DNA of 48,054 nucleotides from an uncultured Lachnospiraceae bacterium. Lineage in GTDB: Bacteria > Bacillota > Clostridia > Lachnospirales > Lachnospiraceae. Positions 8,314 through 17,076 of the stretch are shown piece by piece. The notes beneath the pieces are model-generated. The model worked only from the letters and a program-made list of their open reading frames with translations. It did not search any database and was not told the origin of the DNA. Both the position numbers and the translations under genes were made by a program. Location: the NCBI GenBank assembly GCA_910584915.1, contig CAJUDM010000029.1, positions 1 through 48,054 on the forward strand, given 5' to 3'. Within the stretch, counting starts at the first letter, position 1; every line of letters starts with the position of its first letter.

Positions 8314-11300
8314 TCACTGCCTTTCCTTACTCTTTTTGTGCCATATAAAGAGCAATATCAGACCTGCAGCAGAGGCGGTTCCGGTGAGAAAAGCTAACTT
8401 TGCAAGCCATGATATCCCATCCCCCGTCTGTGCACCGCCTGCCTTTCTGCCCGGATGGCTTCCGCTAGGCTTTGTCAAACCGGAGGCTTCCTTCTCTGTC
8501 AGTATATGTTCCGATATGTTCCCCGAAACACCGTCCCTGCGGGCAATACCCGAGCCGCCCAAACCGTCCGCATATCCCTTCTCGCCCATATGATCAGAAC
8601 CGTCCGCATTGCCGGGAGAACCTGAACCATCCGTCCCTCCCGAATTGCCGGCATCTCCTTCTCCCCCTGAGCCGCCCAAACCTCCTGTACTGCCGGAATC
8701 CCCCGTACCGCCGGAGCTGCCGGTATCCCCTGTTCCTCCCGAACCGTCCGGTTTTTTTGTATCATCCACTTTGTTTGTCAATGCCAGCTTCCGCTCCGAG
8801 CCTGCCGCTCCCGCCGTGATCAAAAGCCCGCCGCCTTCCGTTATGCCCTCGGGAAGTTCCTCCCACCCCGGCACACTATCGTAGCCGGAGGCGGCGCCCG
8901 TCTGCACCAGTTCGTACACCGCGCCGGGTTTCACCCGAAAGGTAATCCGGCCCTGGGCGTCGGTGATCCCCTGTGCAACGGGCAGCCCCCGCCGGTTGTT
9001 ATCCTGATCCCACCGATAGAGGGTATAAGTCACACCCGCCAGCGGCTTGTCTGTCTTACTGTCTGTCTGGGTTACGGTGATGCCAACTCTCCGGGAAGCG
9101 ACACCGCCGCCTCCTCCGCCCCCGCCGCCGCTGACCGGGGCGCTGTTCTGTTTTGTGCCCCCAAGCCGGACACTTCCGCCCTCAAAACGAACGCTGTTTC
9201 CGTAGCCTCCCGCCTGCCTCTCCACAATATCCGCCCTGTAAGAGAGCACATAGGCATCCCGGCTCCCGGCATTGATCGGGAGATGTACCGTAAAACTGTT
9301 TGCCGCCGGATCACAGTCCGCGATCTTAAGCGCCTCACCGCTTCCGATTTTTGTATACACCGGCTTCTGTCCCAAATTGCCGCTGCTTCCGGACAGATTC
9401 GCCTTATAGAACCGCAGCGTATCCTCATCGATCTGCAGGCGCTTATCCAGCGTATCCACAAGAGCGGGCGTCTGCGGCAGGGAAAGCCCGAACGGATTGA
9501 TCAACACCTCATACTCGATCCACTCGTTTTTGTTATCCGTTTTACTGCTCTTCAACAGCCCGTGGTTGACAAACTTCTGTTCCACTTTGTGGGAGACTTC
9601 CAGGAAGGCAACGCCGTCAGCCTTCCCCTCCATGAACGCAATGTTTTCTATCCTGACATCCCCGTCACTGCTAAACCCTGCCTTCTCCGGATCTACCTTC
9701 GTGTCAAACATAACAAGTGTTTTTGTATTCACATCCCCCAGGTCAAAGGTCAGATCCTGCCCGGATGCCGTCAGCTTTGCCCCAGGAATTTCCGGCTCGG
9801 TCCGAAGGGAAGCTTCCACACAGGCAAGCCCCGCGGGCAGTGTGTCCGTCAGCACCACATCCGTCATGGAAAGTTCTGCCCCGTCCACTTCCAGCGTCCA
9901 TTTCATGATCCCCGACGCATAGTCATACAGTGGAGCCTTTTTCGTCAGCACATCTGCGCTCACATCCACCGGGCTCTGAGCGGAAGCGCTGCGCTTCTCC
10001 ACGGAATTTTTTCCGACCACCATATCTGTCGTAACTATCCGGTTTACAAATTTCTCTTTTGCCGTATTGCCTGCAAAGATACAGGGGTCACATACCTTTG
10101 TTGTATACGCGAGGGTGATCGTCCGGGCGCCGACCTCTCCCACCGTGACGGTGAGGATCTGCCGGTCATATTCCAGCTTTACCAGATCTATGTCCGCCCC
10201 CGCAGGCTCGGCTCCGTCTATCAAAACCGTGACATCTCCCGCACTTTCATTTACCAGTTTCAGCCCGCCGGTGTGCCCCAAAGTGCCACAGCTTCCTCCG
10301 GCACCTCCCAGATCGTCCGTGAAAGTGCCGCTTTTCAGGTACGCCTTATGGGGATTGATCTTTACGGTCCAGTCGATGCTTCGGCTGTCCGCATGATACC
10401 CGCCGTTTTCCTTTACCAGCGTGGCGGTGCCCGATGTGCCGCTTCCGTCCCCGCTTCCCACCGGCGTCACCGCCTTCAGCGTCTCATAGTCCTTATCCTG
10501 ATACCGGAATGTAAACCAGGCGGTGTTATCTCCGAGGCTTATGCCGCCGTCATACATCTCCTCCGGGACCGTTGTCTGATAGGTTATGACAACAGGTTGA
10601 TCTTTCGCCTTCCCCGCCCGGACCGTAAAGCTGTTATTTTCTGTCTCTTTCACAGACACAGCGCTTCCGTCTTTCTGTACCGACCCCGCCGCCAGTGTGC
10701 TTCCCGCCGGAAGCTGATCATGGAGCGTCAGCTCATTGTCATCGGTGAACGCAAACCCGTTCGGATAAAAAGTGACCTTCCAGTCCGTGGTGGAACCCGT
10801 GCCGTCCGGATGGCGCATCGTCTTTCCCGTCTTCTCGATCCACACAGGCGGCTTCACCGCCGCCTCATATTTCCCGCTGATGCCCAGGTTGTGAAAGGAA
10901 CCTTCCTTTTCCGCCAGAAGTTCCGCACTGTTTATGACTTTTTTATCTCCCCCGGTCCCGGGCAGAAGAAGTTCATCGTTGATGGCAGTCTCATATGTGA
11001 TCCAGATCGGTTTTGCCGGATTTCCCGCGGGAGCCGTCCCTGCACAGAGTTTTCTTCCTCCTATATGCAGGATCGTATCGCCATCGGACTTTTGCGTCAC
11101 CGCATAGAGATCCGCATCCTCAGGTATCTCATCCCTTGAATCATAATCCATGACCGGGACGCCGTCTGCCCTGATACTTCCCGCCACATAGCTGTGCATA
11201 TTGCCATCGATCCTGTCGGAAAGTTCAAAGGGCGTATCCGATGTGATCCCGGTTTCCCCGGCGGGATTCTGCCAGGGCGTATAATCGATCGTCCAGACGA

Positions 11301-11967
11301 TCGTTTTATCCCGCAGGCTGCCGCCCTTTTCAATCTTCGCCTTCGCCTCCGTGCGTTCTAACTCCGCATACCCGAACAAAAGCTCCCCGCCGTTCTCAAA
11401 CTTCATCGCATAGAGATTGTCTTTTCCCTCCACAGGCGTTTCTGATTCCGGCGGATCTTCCGCCCTCCTGCACTGTAAATAGAAGAACGCGTCACGCAGT
11501 TCGCCGAGTTCGGATAAGACAGTACCAGAGTTGTCCTCTTTCCCTGTGAATTCGATCCAGGCTCTCGCGCCATCGGCATAGATTTTTCCAAACTCCACAG
11601 AGCCGTCATCCGTTTCCGCCATCAGCGGTGAGCCATCCTTTAAATCCGGCAGGATCAGATGGGGTGAAACTTCCAGATAGTAGGCGCTCATCGCCTCTAT
11701 TTCGTCTGTTTTCTCCTCCGGTATCTCATACGTGTAGCGCAGTGCCAGCCGTGCATCCTCTTTGATCAGCGTCCCATTCCGGACCATCTCATCCTCCGGC
11801 ATCCCGTTCTCATCGACATAGCAGAGAGCAATATCTGTAAAAACAGCAATGTCGGAGAGTTTTTTTGTCCCCTCCGCCCTCGACGGCACAGTCATGTTAC
11901 AGGCGGCTATCACCAGACAGCATGAGAGCAGCCACCACTTCCATCTGTATCTATTAAAAAGCTTCAT
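8314..11967 (-). CDS. Large LPXTG-type cell-wall-anchored adhesin with Cna-B domain
   Basis: 1217 residues. The signal peptide is MKLFNRYRWKWWLLSCCLVI and onward to about residue 31. The ectodomain contains several repeated collagen-binding-type beta modules, each opening with a W/Y-x-hydrophobic strand and a xxDxLPAG turn (for example TDWKVTFYPNGFAFTDD, MKWTLEVDGAELSMTDVVL, LHDQLPAGS). A Gly linker precedes one SpaA/Cna-B domain (VGITVTQTDSKTDKPLAGVT onward). A long Gly/Ser/Asp spacer leads to GAQTGD, a hydrophobic helix and the tail HKKSKERQ, the layout of a sortase signal with a non-canonical motif. Its ATG overlaps the stop of the hemerythrin-REC gene (ATGA). Expected to stand on the cell wall and bind host or bacterial surfaces; the ligand is unknown. 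No sortase gene lies in the window. Confidence 0.85.
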   Translation of the reverse strand: MKLFNRYRWKWWLLSCCLVIAACNMTVPSRAEGTKKLSDIAVFTDIALCYVDENGMPEDEMVRNGTLIKEDARLALRYTYEIPEEKTDEIEAMSAYYLEVSPHLILPDLKDGSPLMAETDDGSVEFGKIYADGARAWIEFTGKEDNSGTVLSELGELRDAFFYLQCRRAEDPPESETPVEGKDNLYAMKFENGGELLFGYAELERTEAKAKIEKGGSLRDKTIVWTIDYTPWQNPAGETGITSDTPFELSDRIDGNMHSYVAGSIRADGVPVMDYDSRDEIPEDADLYAVTQKSDGDTILHIGGRKLCAGTAPAGNPAKPIWITYETAINDELLLPGTGGDKKVINSAELLAEKEGSFHNLGISGKYEAAVKPPVWIEKTGKTMRHPDGTGSTTDWKVTFYPNGFAFTDDNELTLHDQLPAGSTLAAGSVQKDGSAVSVKETENNSFTVRAGKAKDQPVVITYQTTVPEEMYDGGISLGDNTAWFTFRYQDKDYETLKAVTPVGSGDGSGTSGTATLVKENGGYHADSRSIDWTVKINPHKAYLKSGTFTDDLGGAGGSCGTLGHTGGLKLVNESAGDVTVLIDGAEPAGADIDLVKLEYDRQILTVTVGEVGARTITLAYTTKVCDPCIFAGNTAKEKFVNRIVTTDMVVGKNSVEKRSASAQSPVDVSADVLTKKAPLYDYASGIMKWTLEVDGAELSMTDVVLTDTLPAGLACVEASLRTEPEIPGAKLTASGQDLTFDLGDVNTKTLVMFDTKVDPEKAGFSSDGDVRIENIAFMEGKADGVAFLEVSHKVEQKFVNHGLLKSSKTDNKNEWIEYEVLINPFGLSLPQTPALVDTLDKRLQIDEDTLRFYKANLSGSSGNLGQKPVYTKIGSGEALKIADCDPAANSFTVHLPINAGSRDAYVLSYRADIVERQAGGYGNSVRFEGGSVRLGGTKQNSAPVSGGGGGGGGGVASRRVGITVTQTDSKTDKPLAGVTYTLYRWDQDNNRRGLPVAQGITDAQGRITFRVKPGAVYELVQTGAASGYDSVPGWEELPEGITEGGGLLITAGAAGSERKLALTNKVDDTKKPDGSGGTGDTGSSGGTGDSGSTGGLGGSGGEGDAGNSGGTDGSGSPGNADGSDHMGEKGYADGLGGSGIARRDGVSGNISEHILTEKEASGLTKPSGSHPGRKAGGAQTGDGISWLAKLAFLTGTASAAGLILLFIWHKKSKERQ

Positions 11968-13328
11968 TTCTCTTTCCCCTCAAAGAACCGGTCGACCTCC
12001 TTCTTGATCAGATCCGGTGTAAGCGCTTTCGACAGATAACCGTCCGGCTTGAACGCAAGCACCTTTTTCACACTCTCCCTGTCCACCTTGCCGGTCAGAA
12101 AGATAACCGGGATATCCGCAAATTCCGGTTCGGAACGGATCATTTCCAGAATCTGGCTTCCATTGCAGACCGGCATCTCATAGTCCAAAAGGACAAGGTT
12201 TGGTCTGTTCAGCGCAATACTTCGGAACGCTGAGAGCCCTGACGTCGCCGTCTGCACTTCATAGTCATCCCCCAGCAGCTTTTGCAGCATTTTCAACATA
12301 AAGTTGGAATCGTCCACCACCAGAATCCTTTTTTTATTTTCCGCCGCCGTTTTTTCCGCTCTGTTCTGCGAAAGGTATTTTTCAACCTTTGCCATGGCAT
12401 TCTGCGTCATAATGGAACTCCTGTCCTCCTGCTCCGAGAGTGTATCGATGGCAGCCATGCAGTACGCAAAATAGCCTTCTCCCGTGTCAAACAAAAGACT
12501 GTACTGGGGACTGTGCTTCTCAAATACCTTCTCAAACTGATCATAGGTCAAAAGCTGTTCCTCTTTTATTTCCGCCTCCTCCAATGCCGGGAAAAATCCT
12601 TTCATATGCCCCACGAACTGCCTCGCTGTATACCTTGCGGCGTTCATCAGCAAAACGCTTATGGCTTTGGACTGCGTCTCAAGTACACTGCCGATCGTAT
12701 TGACGATCAACCGTTCCTCAAAGATCAGAAAAAACTCCCATCTCTTTTTCTCTCTGGTGCTGTAAATCAGACGGTAATAGATGCCGTCCCCGAATTTTTC
12801 TCCGCCGTAACAGTTGCTGATCATCCGCGGCTCGAGTTGAAACATGCTATGTAACTGACTGACGATCGCCTGCCCCATCACCGCCTGCTCCTCCTCCGGC
12901 AGCAGGTTTTCCCACTGTTTCACATTTTCTCCGCTGACGATCGCCTGATCCTCTATCAATGTGTGCCCGATCAGCCAGCCGGCGCATACGCCGAGAAAAT
13001 GATTGACCGCCTCCTCCGAATAGTCCGCCAGTTCCAGTTCCTTCTCGAGTGCCGGCAATGTCGTCTCGCGAAAGTTTTTGTGGATGCGCCTATGCGTCTT
13101 AAGCCCTGCATAACCTATAGATGCCATATATTCTTCCTCATCCTGAAAATGCCTCAGGGCATGATCCTTAAAATATTTTACCGTCTCCTGACAAACCCAG
13201 GACCTTTTTGTCTCCTGCTGTCCGTATGCAAACAGCTTGTTGAGAATGCGGAACAGTTTTTTGTGCTCTTTATCAATGACATTCACCCCGACGTTATACC
13301 GATCATTCCATACCAGTTGATTTTCCAT
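11964..13328 (-). CDS. Bacteriohemerythrin - response-regulator receiver fusion
   Basis: 454 residues in three parts. Residues 1-135 are a bacteriohemerythrin. The di-iron ligand pattern is visible as His22, His60 with Glu64, His79, His83, and His122 with Asp127. Residues about 160-320 form an alpha/beta domain with some likeness to CheX-type chemotaxis phosphatases (LLMNAARYTARQFVGHM), a weak match. Residues about 333-454 are a CheY-like receiver with RILVVDDS, phospho-acceptor Asp in LVLLDYEMP and Lys in GYLSKA. There is no DNA-binding or GGDEF output. It probably senses oxygen or redox state and signals through protein contacts. GGGGGA lies about six bases upstream of the ATG. It is coupled by a 4-base overlap to the adhesin, which is unusual. 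Confidence 0.88.
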   Translation of the reverse strand: MENQLVWNDRYNVGVNVIDKEHKKLFRILNKLFAYGQQETKRSWVCQETVKYFKDHALRHFQDEEEYMASIGYAGLKTHRRIHKNFRETTLPALEKELELADYSEEAVNHFLGVCAGWLIGHTLIEDQAIVSGENVKQWENLLPEEEQAVMGQAIVSQLHSMFQLEPRMISNCYGGEKFGDGIYYRLIYSTREKKRWEFFLIFEERLIVNTIGSVLETQSKAISVLLMNAARYTARQFVGHMKGFFPALEEAEIKEEQLLTYDQFEKVFEKHSPQYSLLFDTGEGYFAYCMAAIDTLSEQEDRSSIMTQNAMAKVEKYLSQNRAEKTAAENKKRILVVDDSNFMLKMLQKLLGDDYEVQTATSGLSAFRSIALNRPNLVLLDYEMPVCNGSQILEMIRSEPEFADIPVIFLTGKVDRESVKKVLAFKPDGYLSKALTPDLIKKEVDRFFEGKEK

Positions 13329-13418
13329 AACGCTTCCCCCTCATCATCATTTGACCTCTTTTATCAGAACATCTTTTTTATTGTAACAGAAATAACAGCA
13401 TTTCTATTCCGCGTTTTA

Positions 13419-13468
13419 CGCATTACCCCCCCATTTTTCGCAAGCACCGCAAACCGGGGGTTAATGCG
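13419..13468. promoter_or_regulatory. Interrupted inverted repeat between divergent promoters
   Basis: CGCATTACCCCCC (from 13419) and CGGGGGTTAATGCG (13455-13468) are complementary apart from one extra base and the innermost position, separated by about 22 bases. It ends 11 bases upstream of the -35 box of the LytTR operon and faces the hemerythrin-adhesin operon on the other side. This is a good position for a regulator shared by both. The binding protein is unknown. Confidence 0.55.
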
Positions 13469-13479
13469 CCAATTGTCGG

Positions 13480-13507
13480 TTTACATTTCTTTAAAATAGT
13501 GTATAAT
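13480..13507 (+). promoter_or_regulatory. Promoter of the LytTR two-component operon
   Basis: TTTACA (13480-13485), a 16-base spacer, TATAAT (13502-13507). The expected start is near 13514, which leaves a leader of about 119 bases before the ATG at 13633. Confidence 0.75.
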
Positions 13508-13513
13508 ATCCAT

Positions 13514-13632
13514 TCAGGGCATTTTTCAGCCCGTGCGACGCCCTGGCGGCATAGTTCCTCTGCACGGACCTGCGCATAAAAAACTGAAGTTTCCGACAGA
13601 TCGAAGCCGGAAACCGGAAAGGACAGACAAAT
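13514..13632 (+). promoter_or_regulatory. Structured 5' leader with competing helices
   Basis: The predicted leader holds several exact complementary segments. CAGGGC (from 13515) can pair with GCCCTG near 13541. Its inner GGGC can pair instead with GCCC near 13530. CCGTGC near 13532 can pair with GCACGG near 13562. A separate hairpin (GTTTCCG 13589-13595 with CGGAAAC 13608-13614) sits directly before the ribosome binding site. The first three pairings exclude each other, so the leader could switch between folds. Confidence 0.45.
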
Positions 13633-14367
13633 ATGCAGCTTGTGATCTGCGACGACAATGTACAAAATTTAATGGAACTGGAAACGTTGCTGCTCAAATA
13701 CAGCGCCCGCTTTCCCGATGTCTCTTTTGATATGGAAAAATTTTCAGACGCCTCCGTATTGCTACACAAAATACAGGAGGAAAAATTGGCGGATCTGTAT
13801 ATCCTTGATATCGTCATGTCCCGGATAACCGGTATCGATCTGGGACGTGAGATCAGAAAGAGAAGCGAAAAAAGCATGATTATCTATATCACCGCATCCG
13901 ACAGCTTTGCCCTGGACGCCTATGACATCCTGGCGATAAGATACCTGTTAAAGCCGGTGGAAGAAGAGAGGTTTTTTGAGGCGATGGACTACGCCCTGTC
14001 CCATATCGACAGCAAAAAAGAACCTCTCTTTCCGGTAAAGACAAAGGCGGGACTGGTATCAGTCCCCTGTCAACAGATCGAATACGTCGAAAATGTCTCC
14101 CGAAAGCTGGAACTCCACCTGACAAACGGGGAAAAAGTAACAAGTATTTACATACGGAGCTCCTTTGACGAGGAGATAAAAGAACTTCTCTATGCGGGAA
14201 ACTTTCTGTCCGTCCACAAATCCTTTCTGGTCAACTTAAACTATGTCAGAAAGCTGGCTCCGGATCATATCACAATGATAAACGGCGACAGTATTCCTGT
14301 CAGCAAGAAAAACTCTTTCCAGGTAAAAAAAGAATATCTTTCGTTTATTTCAGAACAATACAAATGA
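13633..14367 (+). CDS. LytTR-family (AgrA-like) response regulator
   Basis: 244 residues. The receiver domain (1-120) has the acidic pair Asp7-Asp8 (VICDDN), phospho-acceptor Asp59 (LYILDIVMS), the switch Thr in YITAS and Lys in YLLKPV. The C-terminal LytTR DNA-binding domain (about 138-244) includes IEYVENVSRKLELHL, FLSVHKSFLVNLNYV and IPVSKKN. LytTR regulators bind paired 9-bp direct repeats and often control adhesins, bacteriocins or quorum responses. The kinase gene follows after nine bases. AGGA lies upstream of the ATG at a slightly long spacing, just below a hairpin. The divergent hemerythrin-adhesin operon is a plausible target, by position only. Confidence 0.92.
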   Translation: MQLVICDDNVQNLMELETLLLKYSARFPDVSFDMEKFSDASVLLHKIQEEKLADLYILDIVMSRITGIDLGREIRKRSEKSMIIYITASDSFALDAYDILAIRYLLKPVEEERFFEAMDYALSHIDSKKEPLFPVKTKAGLVSVPCQQIEYVENVSRKLELHLTNGEKVTSIYIRSSFDEEIKELLYAGNFLSVHKSFLVNLNYVRKLAPDHITMINGDSIPVSKKNSFQVKKEYLSFISEQYK

Positions 14368-14376
14368 GGTACCGTC

Positions 14377-15666
14377 ATGAATGATTTTACTGCCCTGTCC
14401 TACATTATAAGCCATATTTTCCTGATACTGTTTATCTATCTGTTTATCATACACCGCTATTCCGGAATAATAACCGGCGTGATATGCCTTGTCCTGTTCA
14501 TCTTTTTAAGCGCGCTTGACTTTATAAAACTGATCCTGTTTCCCGACAGCGATCTCTGCTATGTTCTGGTAACCATTTCACAGATCCTGGCAACCCAGGC
14601 GACACCTTTCCTGATCTCCGGGAAAAAGAACAGCCAGATCCTGTTTGTGGGGCTTTCCGCATCGAGTTATGTCATAGTGGGAGCCATCTCTGCGGCAATC
14701 CTGAAAATATATACGGGCAGCACGCTCCTTGCCCTTGCCGGAAGTTCGCTCATACATTTTGTCGTTTTGGTACTCTTATTCATTATGATCAGGGAATTTT
14801 GCCTGGAATCCCAGAAAGAAGACTCCAAAAAGAGCTGGTGGGAATTATGTCTGATCCCGGTATTTTTTTATTGCAGTTTTTCCTTTATCGCGTTTTTCCC
14901 GAATACTCTCTATGACAATCCCGACAATATTCCGGGAATCCTTTTTATCATCATAACCATGTTTGTATCCTATACCGTCGTGATCCGCTATCTGGGAAGT
15001 GAATCCCGAAGGCTCGATGCCTACTGGAAAAGCATGATACAGGAATCCTATATCAAAGGGCTTGAAAACCGATATTATTTTGTGGAACAGGCAGAACAGA
15101 ACCTGAAAATACTGCACCACGATATCCGCCATTACACCCAAATCATTGATTCCCTGTTGGAGCAGAAGAAATACGAAGAGATCAGAGAGATAAACGGACA
15201 TATCAGTCATATAGCGGAAGAAAACAGAATGAAAAAATACTGCAATAATCTTATCGTCAATACCATCCTCTCAAACATGATGGCGAAGGCATCTTCCCTT
15301 GATATCAGGGTGGATCTCGATGCCAGAATCCCAAAAGAAATACCTGTCAACGATTATGAACTTACCCTCGTTGTCGCAAACCTGTTTGAAAACGCCATCC
15401 GCTGTGTCAGGGATCTTGTGAAAGAAAAAAGATATATTGAGATAAAGATACACTGTCTGAAAGACCATTTACTGATCCAGACAAAAAACGAATATGAAGG
15501 GGAACTTTTACTGGATTCTGTCACCGGGCTGCCAAAAAGCCGGCAGAGCGGAAACCACGGGCTCGGCATGCAAAGCATACTGGCTTTCTCCGAAAAAACA
15601 GGCGGCACCATCGGCTGCTATCCGGAGAACGGGGTTTTTCGGATTATGATGTTTGCAAGGTTTTAG
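14377..15666 (+). CDS. AgrC-like sensor histidine kinase (GHKL ATPase)
   Basis: 429 residues. Six hydrophobic segments cover residues 1 to about 205. Then comes the histidine box ILHHDIRHYTQII (probably His248), a helical dimerisation region, the N-box LVVANLFENAIR and the G-box GNHGLGMQSI. This is the AgrC/ComD type that reads peptide signals and phosphorylates LytTR regulators. GAGG lies seven bases upstream of the ATG. No AgrB processing protease or AgrD-like peptide gene is in the window, so the signal is either supplied elsewhere or is not an autoinducing peptide. It converges with rlmH, with only nine bases between stops. Confidence 0.9.
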   Translation: MNDFTALSYIISHIFLILFIYLFIIHRYSGIITGVICLVLFIFLSALDFIKLILFPDSDLCYVLVTISQILATQATPFLISGKKNSQILFVGLSASSYVIVGAISAAILKIYTGSTLLALAGSSLIHFVVLVLLFIMIREFCLESQKEDSKKSWWELCLIPVFFYCSFSFIAFFPNTLYDNPDNIPGILFIIITMFVSYTVVIRYLGSESRRLDAYWKSMIQESYIKGLENRYYFVEQAEQNLKILHHDIRHYTQIIDSLLEQKKYEEIREINGHISHIAEENRMKKYCNNLIVNTILSNMMAKASSLDIRVDLDARIPKEIPVNDYELTLVVANLFENAIRCVRDLVKEKRYIEIKIHCLKDHLLIQTKNEYEGELLLDSVTGLPKSRQSGNHGLGMQSILAFSEKTGGTIGCYPENGVFRIMMFARF

Positions 15667-15675
15667 GTGGAAATA

Positions 15676-16155
15676 TCATTTATGATATGGACTTTTATGG
15701 ATGATCCGAAACGCCCGATAGATCTGCTCCGCCAGGATCACCCGCATCAACTGGTGGGGAAACGTCATATCCGAGAAGCTGAGCTTTAAGTCAGCCCTAT
15801 CCGATACCGATGCATGCAGTCCGAGCGAACCCCCTATAATAAAAACAAGCTGGCTCTTTCCCGCAAGGGCAAGATTTTCCAGCTTTTTCGCAAACTTTTC
15901 CGAATCATATTTTTTTCCCGTGATCTCCAGTGTGATAACAAAGCTGTTGTCGCACAGCCGCTTTAAAATGCGCTGTGCCTCCCGCTCCTTTATGATATCC
16001 TCCTGCGCCGGAGAGATTTTCTCCGGCGCAGGCTCGTCCGCAACTTCAACGATCTCCAGACGGCAGTAACGGCTAAGGCGTTTTTGATATTCCTGAAGCG
16101 CCTCTCTGTAAAAGGTTTCTTTCACTTTTCCCACTGCCAGTATTGTGATATTCAT
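15676..16155 (-). CDS. rlmH: 23S rRNA (pseudouridine-1915-N3)-methyltransferase RlmH
   Basis: 159 residues, the usual family length. It opens MNITILAVGKVKETFYREAL, has the SPOUT knot SAM-binding loop FIIGGSLGLHASV, and closes LMRVILAEQIYRAFRIIHKSPYHK. The C-terminal helix and the final YHK are family hallmarks. It methylates pseudouridine 1915 in helix 69 of 23S rRNA on assembled ribosomes. AGGA precedes the ATG. The 96 bp upstream is very AT-rich with TAT/CAT runs and shows no gene. Confidence 0.97.
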   Translation of the reverse strand: MNITILAVGKVKETFYREALQEYQKRLSRYCRLEIVEVADEPAPEKISPAQEDIIKEREAQRILKRLCDNSFVITLEITGKKYDSEKFAKKLENLALAGKSQLVFIIGGSLGLHASVSDRADLKLSFSDMTFPHQLMRVILAEQIYRAFRIIHKSPYHK

Positions 16156-16251
16156 GTTATCCTTGCCATTTTATTTATTAAATATACTATATAATTTATA
16201 CATGCATACATACATGTCTTTCCGCATATATTTCTATATGTATATCTATAT

Positions 16252-17013
16252 CTATTTATTCTCCCCGAAGATATCCTGATAATGCTTGTCCAGAAATCTG
16301 TCCACATAGCCTTCATCCAAGTTCAAAAAACGCTCCGAGAGAAGCTCTTTCATGCGGTCAAACCGTTTGAAATATTTCTGTTCGTCGCTGAAATCAGCTT
16401 CTTCCTCCGCAAAAAGCCCCTCGTCGATCTTATCCTTGGTCACATACTCCACAAACCACTTTTCCAGCTCTTTGGTCAGCTCCTTTTCCGACTCCGCCTT
16501 CTTCGCGTATTTCCCGGCATTTTTCATCGAGACTACACCCATGACGACAAAAAACAGGAACATGGCACCCATGACGCCCAAAATCATAAATCTGGAAGAC
16601 TCACTGAAAGGCAGTTTGATCACATCACAGAAACACAGAATGATCACCACCAGCCCGGCTAACCCGACCACCAGCAACGTGTAGGCGGAAGATTTATTGT
16701 CCGCCGCTTTCTCCTCATAATTGCGGTAGACGCCGCGGGTTTCTTTCCCGGATGCCCTTCCTGTCTCCTCCGCCCGCTCTTCTTCCTCTGCCGCGTCCGC
16801 GCTTCCTTCTGTCTCCGCAGTATCGGCATTTTCTTCGCCTTCCTCCCGCATCATCTCTCTGAGAGCGGCGATCTGTTCCCGCTCGGCAGCTTCCCTTGCC
16901 TCCCGCTCGGCTTTCTCCCACTCCTCCAGAGAATCCACCAACTCACAGCCGCAGTCCGCACAGACTTTGATCCCCTCATAATACTCGTTTTTGCATTTCG
17001 GACACCAAGGCAT
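16252..17013 (-). CDS. Zinc-ribbon membrane protein of unknown function
   Basis: 253 residues. The N-terminal zinc ribbon has two CxxC pairs (MPWCPKCKNEYYEG, then VCADCGCEL). A Glu/Ala-rich coiled segment runs from about 30 to 95. Two TM helices lie at about 118-138 and 148-168, followed by a charged cytoplasmic tail of about 85 residues with DIFGENK at the end. GAGGGG lies upstream of the ATG. The family is common in Lachnospiraceae but I know no role for it. It stands between rlmH and the SIMPL gene with 63 bp to the latter. Confidence 0.75.
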   Translation of the reverse strand: MPWCPKCKNEYYEGIKVCADCGCELVDSLEEWEKAEREAREAAEREQIAALREMMREEGEENADTAETEGSADAAEEEERAEETGRASGKETRGVYRNYEEKAADNKSSAYTLLVVGLAGLVVIILCFCDVIKLPFSESSRFMILGVMGAMFLFFVVMGVVSMKNAGKYAKKAESEKELTKELEKWFVEYVTKDKIDEGLFAEEEADFSDEQKYFKRFDRMKELLSERFLNLDEGYVDRFLDKHYQDIFGENK

Positions 17014-17076
17014 CCCTCGTCACCCCTCTTTCGTACCGGCTGCGGCAAAGCCTTCTCCCCTGCCACAGCCCGCTTT

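Noticed and set aside
9283..11139. 618-codon plus-strand frame opposite the adhesin
   Set aside because: Basic, composition-biased shadow; the minus frame has a signal peptide, repeated beta modules and sorting signal.
13383..13405. LytTR-type direct repeats (TAACAG twice)
   Set aside because: The flanking bases do not fit the known 9-bp LytTR consensus, and they lie on the far side of the inverted repeat.
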